A stretch of DNA of 14,091 nucleotides from JBFHKO01 sp041595355 (lineage in GTDB: Bacteria; Pseudomonadota; Gammaproteobacteria; Enterobacterales; Aeromonadaceae): positions 1 to 14,091 of the forward strand of contig JBFHKO010000045.1 of the NCBI GenBank assembly GCA_041595355.1, written 5' to 3'. The notes under the pieces were generated by a model. The model was not told the origin of the DNA and made no database searches. It worked only from the letters and a program-made list of their open reading frames with translations. A program made the position numbers and the translations under genes. Below, piece after piece: positions 7,785 to 14,091 of this stretch. Numbering within the stretch: the first letter of the stretch is position 1; every line of letters begins with the position of its first letter.

Positions 7785-9137
7785 CTAGAGGATCTGGCGC
7801 AGCAGCAGGTGGGCCTTGAAGCGTTGCAGCCGGGTCAGCAGGCGTTTCACCGCCTCGGGGTAGTCCCCGAGTTGCTCCAGCTCGCTGAAGTGGGTCAGCC
7901 GTTGGGTGTGATGCAGTATGTTGGCCTGTTCGGCGGCGAAGCGTTCGCACAGCAGGCCGGCCGGATCCCGCAGCAGCAGGCCGTTCTCCAGATCCAGGGC
8001 CCAGGCGCGGGGATTGAGGTTGCTGCCGGTGAGCAGCGTCAGCTGCTCATCGACGAAGATGCCCTTCAGGTGATAGGAGTTCTGGCCGTCGCGCCACAGC
8101 ATCAGGTTGAGCTGGCCGCTGTCGATATAGGGCTGGAAGCGCTGGGCGAAGCGGCGCAGGTTGAGCTCGTACAGGTAGGGCAGCCCGCCGATGGTCTTGA
8201 AGGGCTCGCTGGGCGGAATGTAGAAGTCGTTGGCGGTCTTGTCGCCGATCACCAGGGTCAGGCGCACGCCACGGCGCAGCAGTTGTGCCATGTCCTTGGC
8301 CAGTGCCTTGGGGGGGTTGAAATAGGGGGTGCAGATGAACACCTCCCGTTCGGCGCTGCGCAGCAGATCGCGGATGACGCGGTTCAGGCGGTTGCCCCGT
8401 TTGCCGAGCCCCACCAGGGGGGTGACGCCAAACTGCTGCGCGCCCAGCGGCCGATGCTCGAAGTGATAGGTGCTCTGCTGCAGCTGGAGGCGGAAACGGC
8501 GCAGCTCGTGGCGAAACTCCTTGATCCTGGGGATCGGCTCCTGATCCAGGCGCTTCACCGCCGCATTCTGGGCGAACTGCTGCAGTATGTAGCGGGCCCA
8601 GCTGGCGGCGAGGCGTGCATCGGTGAGTTCGTGATAGCGATCGAAGCGGTAGCGGCCGTTCTGGTGCAGGTAGATGTCGTTCAGGCTGGCACCGGAATAG
8701 AGCAGGGTATCGTCGAACAGGAAGCCCTTCAGGTGCAGTACCCCCAGCCACTCGCGGCGTTTCACCGGCACGCCGTAAACGGGGATGCGCGCCTCGGGGA
8801 AATCCCGGGCCATGGCCTGATACAGCAGGTGGTTGCCACCCTGCTCGCCCTTGCCGATGAGACCCCGCTGGGCGCGGTGGAAGTCGACGAACACCCGGAT
8901 ATCCAGCTCGGGACGCGCCCGTTTGGCCGCATAGAGGGCGGCCAGTATCTCGCGACCGGCCTCGTCATCCTGCAGATAGAGGGCCACCAGATAGATGCGG
9001 CTGCGGGCCTCGGCGATCAGTGTCAGTATGCGTTGCTTGAATGCGCTGGCCGAGTCCAGCACGCGCAGGGCGTCGGCCGGAAGGGGCAACAGGGGCAATT
9101 TCTCGAGTTGTTTTCGATAATGTGCCGAAGTAAGCAT
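7785..9137 (-). CDS. pssA: CDP-diacylglycerol-serine O-phosphatidyltransferase (phosphatidylserine synthase)
   Basis: Makes phosphatidylserine and CMP from CDP-diacylglycerol and serine, the committed step to phosphatidylethanolamine. The 450-aa product matches the gammaproteobacterial type I enzyme (E. coli 451 aa), a phospholipase-D superfamily protein that associates peripherally with membrane and ribosomes and lacks membrane spans. Both HKD motifs are present: H135-x-K137-x4-D142 in VLHLKGFLFDD, then SGASLND; and H356-x-K358-x4-D363 in SYHLKGIFVDE, then TGSNLN. The C terminus is basic and Leu-rich, suiting membrane contact. The ATG at 9137 has AGG 8 bases upstream. An extended -10 promoter lies 52 bases before the start. 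Confidence 0.97.
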   Translation of the reverse strand: MLTSAHYRKQLEKLPLLPLPADALRVLDSASAFKQRILTLIAEARSRIYLVALYLQDDEAGREILAALYAAKRARPELDIRVFVDFHRAQRGLIGKGEQGGNHLLYQAMARDFPEARIPVYGVPVKRREWLGVLHLKGFLFDDTLLYSGASLNDIYLHQNGRYRFDRYHELTDARLAASWARYILQQFAQNAAVKRLDQEPIPRIKEFRHELRRFRLQLQQSTYHFEHRPLGAQQFGVTPLVGLGKRGNRLNRVIRDLLRSAEREVFICTPYFNPPKALAKDMAQLLRRGVRLTLVIGDKTANDFYIPPSEPFKTIGGLPYLYELNLRRFAQRFQPYIDSGQLNLMLWRDGQNSYHLKGIFVDEQLTLLTGSNLNPRAWALDLENGLLLRDPAGLLCERFAAEQANILHHTQRLTHFSELEQLGDYPEAVKRLLTRLQRFKAHLLLRQIL

Positions 9138-9188
9138 GTCGGTACCTGAAGTAAGAGTGCGCCTGGGGCTGGGATGCCCGGGGGGCGG

Positions 9189-9197
9189 ATTGTACCA
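9189..9197 (-). promoter_or_regulatory. Extended -10 promoter for pssA
   Basis: On the minus strand TGGTACAAT gives an extended -10 (TGn plus TACAAT, 5 of 6 consensus), ending 51 bases before the pssA ATG. There is no convincing -35, as is tolerated for extended -10 promoters. The same 8 bases TGGTACAA recur 19 bases further upstream (plus 9209-9216). Confidence 0.5.
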
Positions 9198-9269
9198 AGT
9201 TGCGGCGTTTGTACCATCCCCCAGGGCTTTTCGAGTCCCACCCTGCCGGTTGCCCGGCCGTCACGGGAG

Positions 9270-11069
9270 TCAGAGGGGGCGGGTTGCCTGTGCCAGCCAG
9301 TGGCGGGTGGCTTCATCCAGCAGCGGCGCGATTTGCTGGCGGATCTCGGCATGGTAGCCGTTCAGCCAGTCGACCTCGGCTGCGCTCAGCAGCGAGGTAT
9401 CCAGCAGCCTGATATCAAAGGGCACCAGGGTGAGGCGGGCAAAGCGCAGGCGGCTTATCTCGCCGCCGGCCGAGTCATCCTCCTCGACCAGCAGCAGGTT
9501 CTCGCAACGGATGCCGAAGGCCCCTTCGCGGTAGTAGCCCGGCTCGTTGGAGAGCACCATGCCCGGCGCCAGCGGTACCAGGCTGCCCTTGGGGGAGATG
9601 CGCTGGGGCCCCTCGTGGACGCTCAGGCCGTGGCCGACGCCGTGGCCGGTGCCGTGGTCGTAGTTGAAGCCGGCCTGCCAGAGTGGCAGGCGCGCCAGCA
9701 CATCCAGTTGAATGCCGCTGGTGCCCCGGGGGAAGCGGGCACTGTCCAGCGCCATGTGCCCCTGCAGCACCCGGGTGAATTGCTGGCGCATTTCGTCACT
9801 GACCGCTCCCACCTTGACGGTGCGGGTGATGTCGGTGGTGCCGGTCTCATAGTGGCCGCCGGAGTCGATGAGGTAGAGGCCATCCAGCCCCAGAGCCCGC
9901 GGCGTGCCGTTGCTGTGGCGATAATGGGGCAGGGCGGCGTTGGGCCCCAGTGCCGAGATGCTGTCGAAACTGGGCTCCAGATAGCCGGGTCTCGCCTCCC
10001 GGAAGCGGGCCAGCTGCTCCGCCAGGCTGGCTTCGTCGGCCGCATCGCCGTTGGCCACCCGCTCCTCCAGCCAGGCGAGGAACTGGCACATGGCCACCGC
10101 ATCCTGACGGTGGGCATCGCGCATGCCCTGTTGTTCCACCGCATTCTTGCACGCCTTGGGCAGCAGGCAGGGATCCGGACCCTGCACCAGGCTGGCGCCG
10201 GCGGCCTCTAGCCGCAGCTGGCTCCAGGCATTGCTGGTGTCGGCATCGGCCAGCACCCGCCGCTGCTCGGTACCCAGGCGCGTCAGCAGCGCCCCCAGTT
10301 GCCGGGTCGGATGCAGGCGGACATCCGCCCCGGCATGTTGCTGCAGCTCCTCGGCCGGCAGTTTGTCGGGATCGATGAACAGATCCAGGCTGGCATCGGC
10401 ATGCAGCAGCGCAAACCCCAGCACCACCGGCAGACAGGGGATGTCGCGGCCGCGCAGATTGAGCAGCCAGTTGATGGAGTCGGCCTGGGTCAGCAGGGCG
10501 GCATCCAGCCCCTGCTGCCGCAGCTGGCTGGCAATGGCCTGGCGTTTCTGCTGGCTGCTCTGGCCGGCCAACTGCTCGGGGTAGAGGCGGGCGGCGGCCT
10601 TGCCGGGCGCCGGCCGATCCAGCCAGAGCGCGTCCACGGGGTTGTTCTCCAGCGCCACCAGGCTCAGGCCGCTGCGGGCCAGGCGTGCCTCGGCCTGCCG
10701 GAACCAGCGCAGGCTGTGCAGGCGCGGGTCGACGCCGACCCGCTGGCCGGCGTGCAGCTGGCTGGCCAGCCACTCCAGGGGCGGCTCGTCAATCAGGTGC
10801 CGGCACTGGAACAGGGGCGCGGGTGCCTGCTGACGCGCCTGCAGGGTGTAGCGGCCATCGACGAACAGGGCCGCCTGCCCGGCCAGCAGCACGGCCTGAC
10901 CGGCGGAGCCGTTGAAGCCGGTGAGCCAGGCCAGCCGTTCGGCCTCGGCGGGGATATATTCCCCCAGGTGCTCATCGTCATGGGGGATCAGCAGGGCGTC
11001 CAGCTGCTGCTCGGCCATGTAACCGCGCAGGGCGGCCACACGCCGGATTATCTCGTCATGGGTGGTCAT
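9270..11069 (-). CDS. Xaa-Pro aminopeptidase, long three-domain aminopeptidase P (M24B)
   Basis: Cytosolic metallopeptidase that removes an N-terminal residue preceding proline. At 599 aa it matches the long, eukaryote-like APP1 form (human XPNPEP1 type), not the ~440-aa E. coli PepP. Two creatinase-like domains fill roughly residues 1-310 and the pita-bread catalytic domain 311-540, followed by a short M24-type C-terminal extension. The dinuclear metal ligands are all visible: D402 (LIDSGGHY), D413 (TTDITRT), H476 (GTGHGVGH), E509 (SNEPGYY) and E523 (RCENLLLV). H382 in LPHYRH fits the substrate-binding or catalytic His. The ATG at 11069 is preceded by AGGAAG 9 bases upstream. It is divergent from prlC, another cytosolic peptidase, and 132 bases upstream of pssA. 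Confidence 0.94.
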   Translation of the reverse strand: MTTHDEIIRRVAALRGYMAEQQLDALLIPHDDEHLGEYIPAEAERLAWLTGFNGSAGQAVLLAGQAALFVDGRYTLQARQQAPAPLFQCRHLIDEPPLEWLASQLHAGQRVGVDPRLHSLRWFRQAEARLARSGLSLVALENNPVDALWLDRPAPGKAAARLYPEQLAGQSSQQKRQAIASQLRQQGLDAALLTQADSINWLLNLRGRDIPCLPVVLGFALLHADASLDLFIDPDKLPAEELQQHAGADVRLHPTRQLGALLTRLGTEQRRVLADADTSNAWSQLRLEAAGASLVQGPDPCLLPKACKNAVEQQGMRDAHRQDAVAMCQFLAWLEERVANGDAADEASLAEQLARFREARPGYLEPSFDSISALGPNAALPHYRHSNGTPRALGLDGLYLIDSGGHYETGTTDITRTVKVGAVSDEMRQQFTRVLQGHMALDSARFPRGTSGIQLDVLARLPLWQAGFNYDHGTGHGVGHGLSVHEGPQRISPKGSLVPLAPGMVLSNEPGYYREGAFGIRCENLLLVEEDDSAGGEISRLRFARLTLVPFDIRLLDTSLLSAAEVDWLNGYHAEIRQQIAPLLDEATRHWLAQATRPL

Positions 11070-11187
11070 ATAGGCATGCTTCCTGGTGGCTCCGGCCCCG
11101 CAGGGCGATGGAGGCAGAATAACACAGTTCCCGGGGCCGTCTGCCCGGGGGACAGTTCGATGCCGGTAGCAGTGCGTGCAGCCGAGG

Positions 11188-11216
11188 CTTGATAAAAGCC
11201 GATGTAACCCACATCT
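11188..11216 (+). promoter_or_regulatory. Sigma-32 (heat-shock)-like promoter for prlC
   Basis: CTTGAT (11188-11193) resembles the CTTGAA -35. After 15 bases, CCACATCT (11209-11216) matches the CCCCATnT -10 at six of the seven fixed positions. The element lies about 120 bases before the prlC ATG, leaving a leader of roughly 115 bases. In E. coli prlC belongs to the heat-shock regulon, so the function fits. A sigma-70 reading (TTGATA, 17 bases, CATCTT) is possible but has a poor -10. Confidence 0.5.
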
Positions 11217-11294
11217 TAGAAGGCCAGACTCAACCGTCGAACCCTATGCCCGACCCGAATGGGGGCACAGGGGCGTCATGACAACGAGCCCAGC

Positions 11295-11310
11295 GCCGGA
11301 TAGTGCCGGC
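11295..11310 (+). other. Small hairpin in the prlC leader
   Basis: GCCGG, a 6-base loop ATAGTG, and CCGGC form a 5-bp stem 18 bases before the prlC ribosome site (AGGA at 11329-11332). It is short, and a role in translation is speculative. Confidence 0.2.
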
Positions 11311-11338
11311 AGCGGGGGCCACCAGATGAGGAAACACT

Positions 11339-13384
11339 ATGATGCCCAATCCCCTGCTGACCATGGATGGCCTGCCGCCCTTCAGCCAGATCCAGCCCGC
11401 GCATGTCAAACCGGCCATCGAGCAGGCCATCGCCGACTGCAAGCAACGCATCCAGGATGTGCTGCGCCAGCCCGGCCCCTACACCTGGGATAACCTGGTG
11501 GCGCCGCTGGAGGAGACCGACGATCGCCTGAGCCGTATCTGGTCGCCGGTCAGCCATATGAACTCGGTGGTCAATTCCGATGCCCTGCGCGAGGCCCACG
11601 ACGGCTGCCTGCCGCTGCTCTCCGAGTACCACACCTTCGTCGGCCAGCATGCCGGCCTGTTTGCCGCCTTCTCCCAGCTGGCCGACAGCGAGGAGTTCGG
11701 TCGCCTGAGCCAGGCCCAGCGCCAGCAGATCCGCCATGCGCTGCGCGATTTCCGCCTGTCGGGTATCGCCCTGCCGCCAGAGGGGCAGCAGCGCTTCGGC
11801 GCCATAGTGGCGCGCCTGTCCGAGCTGGCCTCCCGCTTCAGCAACCAGGTGATGGATGCCACCCTGGGCTGGCAACGGCAGGTCGAGGACGAGGCCGAGC
11901 TGGCCGGCCTGCCGGACTCTGCCAAGGCCGCCGCCCGTCAGCTGGCAGAAAGCAAGGGGCTGACGGGCTGGCTGTTCACCCTGGATATTCCCTCCTACCT
12001 GCCGGTGATGATGTATGCCGACAACCGCGCCCTGCGCGAGGAGCTCTACACCGGCTACTGCACCCGCGCCTCGGATCAGGGGCCCCATGCCGGCAAGTGG
12101 GACAACGGCCCGCTGATGGACGAGATACTGGCGTTGCGTCACGAGATGGCGGAACTGCTGGGCTTTACCGACTACGCCGAGCTGTCGCTGGCCACCAAGA
12201 TGGCCGACTCGCCGACTCAGGTGCTGCTGTTTCTCGACGACTTGGCCGTGCGCTCCCGCCCCCAGGGCGAACGCGAGCTGGCCGAGCTGCAGGCCTTTGC
12301 CCGCGAACAGCACGGCGTCGAGAGCCTGGCCTCCTGGGATATCGCCTACTACTCGGAGAAACTCAAGCAGCACAGCTATGCCATTTCCGACGAGGCGCTG
12401 CGTCCCTACTTCCCGGAGCCGCGGGTGCTGGGCGGCCTGTTCGAGACCATGCGGCGCCTGTTCGGCCTGCAGATCCGCCAGCGGCTGGCGGTAGAGACCT
12501 GGCATCCGGATGTGCGCTTCTATGACATCTTCGATGCCGAGGGCGAGCTGCGCGGCAGCTTCTATCTGGATCTCTATGCGCGCGCCCACAAGCGCGGCGG
12601 GGCCTGGATGGATGTGTGCATGGGCCGGCGCTACCGCCAGGATGGCCAGCTGCAGCGGCCGGTGGCCTACCTGACCTGCAACTTCAACGGCCCGGTGGGG
12701 GAGACGCCGGCGCTGTTCACCCATGACGAGGTGGTGACCCTGTTCCACGAGTTCGGCCATGGCCTGCACCACATGCTCACCAAGGTGGATGTGGCGGGGG
12801 TGGCGGGCATCCACGGCGTGCCCTGGGATGCGGTGGAGCTGCCCAGCCAGTTCCTGGAGAACTGGTGCTGGGAGGAGGAGGCGCTGGCGGTGCTCTCCGG
12901 CCACTATCAGAGCGGCGAGCCGCTGCCCGCGGCCGAGCTGGAGCGCATGCTGGCGGCGCGCAACTTCCAGTCCGCCATGCTGATGCTGCGCCAGCTGGAG
13001 TTCGCGCTGTTCGACTTCCGTCTGCACCTGGAGTATGACCCGGCACGCGGCGCCCAGGTACAGCGGGTGCTGGATGAGGTGCGCCAGCAGGTGGCGGTGC
13101 TGATCCCGCCGCCCTTCAACCGTTTCCAGCACGGGTTCTCGCACATCTTTGCCGGCGGCTATGCGGCCGGCTACTACAGCTACAAGTGGGCCGAGGTGCT
13201 CTCCGCCGATGCCTTCTCCCGTTTCGAGGAGGAGGGGGTCTTCAATCCCCAGACCGGGCATGACTTCCTCTCCCATATCCTGGAGCAGGGCGGGGCCCGT
13301 GAGCCGCTGGCGCTGTTCAAGGCCTTCCGCGGTCGCGAGCCCAGCATCGATGCCCTGTTGCGTCACAGCGGCATTACCGGCTGA
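11339..13384 (+). CDS. prlC: Oligopeptidase A (M3 metallopeptidase)
   Basis: Cytosolic zinc peptidase that degrades signal peptides and other short peptides left by proteases. At 681 aa it equals the E. coli length (680) and shares its opening (NPLLTMDGLPPFSQIQPAHV). The zinc site is intact: HEFGH at 470-474 with the probable third ligand E500 in VELPSQFLENW. The substrate-binding loop HIFAGGYAAGYYSYKWAEV (602-620) also matches M3 enzymes. Two adjacent ATGs (11339 and 11342) both suit the AGGA at 11329; comparison with MTNPLLT of E. coli slightly favours the second. A heat-shock-like promoter lies upstream and a strong terminator follows at once. It is divergent from the aminopeptidase P gene across 269 bases. 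Confidence 0.98.
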   Translation: MMPNPLLTMDGLPPFSQIQPAHVKPAIEQAIADCKQRIQDVLRQPGPYTWDNLVAPLEETDDRLSRIWSPVSHMNSVVNSDALREAHDGCLPLLSEYHTFVGQHAGLFAAFSQLADSEEFGRLSQAQRQQIRHALRDFRLSGIALPPEGQQRFGAIVARLSELASRFSNQVMDATLGWQRQVEDEAELAGLPDSAKAAARQLAESKGLTGWLFTLDIPSYLPVMMYADNRALREELYTGYCTRASDQGPHAGKWDNGPLMDEILALRHEMAELLGFTDYAELSLATKMADSPTQVLLFLDDLAVRSRPQGERELAELQAFAREQHGVESLASWDIAYYSEKLKQHSYAISDEALRPYFPEPRVLGGLFETMRRLFGLQIRQRLAVETWHPDVRFYDIFDAEGELRGSFYLDLYARAHKRGGAWMDVCMGRRYRQDGQLQRPVAYLTCNFNGPVGETPALFTHDEVVTLFHEFGHGLHHMLTKVDVAGVAGIHGVPWDAVELPSQFLENWCWEEEALAVLSGHYQSGEPLPAAELERMLAARNFQSAMLMLRQLEFALFDFRLHLEYDPARGAQVQRVLDEVRQQVAVLIPPPFNRFQHGFSHIFAGGYAAGYYSYKWAEVLSADAFSRFEEEGVFNPQTGHDFLSHILEQGGAREPLALFKAFRGREPSIDALLRHSGITG

Positions 13385-13405
13385 GGCGCCCCCTCGATGT
13401 CGGCG

Positions 13406-13432
13406 AGCCAGGCCCTTGGGCCTGGCTTTTTT
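13406..13432 (+). terminator. Intrinsic terminator of prlC
   Basis: AGCCAGGCCC and GGGCCTGGCT form a perfect 10-bp inverted repeat (in practice a 9-bp stem with a CTTG loop), followed directly by TTTTTT. It begins 22 bases after the prlC stop. The opposite strand has no matching T-run, only the A's of the stem entry, so it is directed at prlC. Confidence 0.93.
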
Positions 13433-13458
13433 GTCGGCACAGCCGCGGCGGCGACTTC

Positions 13459-13467
13459 TGCTACAAT
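13459..13467 (+). promoter_or_regulatory. Extended -10 promoter for rsmJ
   Basis: TGCTACAAT combines a TGn extension with TACAAT (5 of 6). It sits 27 bases after the prlC terminator and 55 bases before the chosen rsmJ ATG. No clear -35 is visible at 16-18 bases. Its position right after the terminator supports separate rsmJ transcription. Confidence 0.5.
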
Positions 13468-13522
13468 GGCCCGCCGGCCCGGGCGCCGGCAGTGATGACT
13501 CTTCATGCAACGGACAGACAAG

Positions 13523-14091
13523 ATGCCCCATATTCAGGTTTGGGCCGAGGATGCGGCCCGGGAGGCCGAGGCGGCGGCCCTGGCCCGGCAGCTCAGTGCT
13601 CCGGCCGTGGCCGGCCAAGATGCGGATACGGCCGCGTTCGCGCTGGTGTTCACCGCCGAGCGGCTGGAGCTGCGCAAGCTGGATGAGCCCCGCCTGGGGG
13701 CCGTCTACGTGGACTTCGTGGCGGGCGCCGCGGCCCACAGGCGCAAGTTCGGCGGTGGCCGCGGCCAGGCCATTGCCAAGGCGGTGGGACTCAAGAGCGG
13801 GGAGAATCCGCGGGTGGTGGATGCCACGGCGGGCCTCGGGCGGGATGCCTTCGTGCTGGCTTCCCTCGGGTGCCAGGTTACCCTGCTGGAGCGCAGCCCG
13901 GTGGTGGCGGCGCTGCTGGCCGATGGCCTGGCGCGGGCGGCGGCCGATGCCGACATCGGGGGCTGGGTTCGCGAGCGGCTGCGGCTGGTGCCGGGTCCGG
14001 CGCTGGAGAACCTGCAGGCCCTGGCGTTCACCCCCGACGTGATCTATCTGGACCCCATGTATCCGCAAAGAAAAAAATCCGCCTCGGTAAA
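13523..14091 (+). CDS. rsmJ: 16S rRNA (guanine-1516-N2)-methyltransferase, partial (3' end beyond window)
   Basis: SAM-dependent enzyme that methylates G1516 of 16S rRNA. The frame is open to the window end, giving the first 189 residues of a protein usually about 250 long. It matches E. coli RsmJ in LELRKLDEPRLGAVYVDF (48-65), HRRKFGGGRGQAIAKAVG (72-89), the SAM motif VVDATAGLGRDAFVLAS (98-114), the acidic LLERSPVVAALL (121-132) and the catalytic-type LDPMYP (176-181; E. coli LDPMFP). ATG 13523 is chosen because MPHIQVWAED lines up with the short E. coli N terminus. An in-frame ATG at 13505 would add six residues, and neither has a good ribosome site. In E. coli the gene follows prlC in one heat-shock operon; here a terminator separates them. 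Confidence 0.95.
   Translation, partial: MPHIQVWAEDAAREAEAAALARQLSAPAVAGQDADTAAFALVFTAERLELRKLDEPRLGAVYVDFVAGAAAHRRKFGGGRGQAIAKAVGLKSGENPRVVDATAGLGRDAFVLASLGCQVTLLERSPVVAALLADGLARAAADADIGGWVRERLRLVPGPALENLQALAFTPDVIYLDPMYPQRKKSASV

Noticed and set aside
7809..9149. 446-codon plus-strand open frame opposite pssA
   Set aside because: pssA is unmistakable with two HKD motifs; the opposite frame mirrors it and has no recognisable domain.
11116..11121. TATTCT as a -10 for the aminopeptidase P gene (minus strand)
   Set aside because: Only 4 of 6 matches, and the -35 at 17 bases (CAGACG) is poor, so it was not listed as a feature.
11276..14068. 930-codon minus-strand open frame opposite prlC and rsmJ
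   Set aside because: It runs through the prlC terminator, the rsmJ promoter and two clearly real genes. Its Gln/Gly/His/Leu-rich product shows no domain. Such frames arise when high-GC codon use removes stops from the complementary strand.

Overview
The window reads as a chromosomal core region of a high-GC gammaproteobacterium. PrlC, RsmJ, Dtd, RecG and PssA all look like the Escherichia coli proteins along most of their length. The prlC-rsmJ neighbourhood and the G/C-ending codons suggest something near Aeromonas/Oceanimonas/Zobellella, but the family assignment is an inference. Eight protein genes nearly fill the window. A ninth, antiporter-like gene occupies the left end, so there are nine coding genes in total, the last one cut by the window edge. 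I see no tRNA, rRNA, insertion sequence, phage gene, CRISPR array or toxin-antitoxin pair.

Layout from left to right: a minus-strand CPA1-type cation/proton antiporter with a C-terminal TrkA-N-like domain (7-1800). It is divergent from a plus-strand pair, a PPK2-family polyphosphate kinase (2018-2896) and the D-aminoacyl-tRNA deacylase dtd (2960-3400). A run of four minus-strand genes then converges on dtd. In transcription order these are a three-domain M24 aminopeptidase P (11069-9270), phosphatidylserine synthase pssA (9137-7785), the helicase recG (7700-5631) and a large AsmA-like envelope protein (5479-3446). Divergent from the aminopeptidase are oligopeptidase A prlC (11339-13384) and, after a strong intrinsic terminator, the 16S rRNA methyltransferase rsmJ (from 13523, running off the window).

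The genes mostly serve unrelated housekeeping roles: translation quality control and ribosome modification (dtd, rsmJ), cytosolic peptide turnover (prlC, aminopeptidase P), replication-fork repair (recG), membrane lipid synthesis and envelope biogenesis (pssA, AsmA-like), and ion/pH and polyphosphate physiology (antiporter, PPK2). The gaps between the four minus-strand genes are 132, 84 and 151 bases, so they may be separate transcription units and not a tight operon.

Regulatory signals that can be read are an 18-base near-perfect palindrome between the antiporter and PPK2 genes, a heat-shock (sigma-32)-like promoter before prlC, extended -10 promoters before pssA and rsmJ, a possible sigma-70 promoter before dtd, a hairpin after pssA and the terminator after prlC. 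No intergenic stretch exceeds 300 bases; the largest is 11070-11338 (269 bases), which holds the prlC promoter and leader. I found no convincing previously undescribed system. The observations worth checking are regulatory or contextual.
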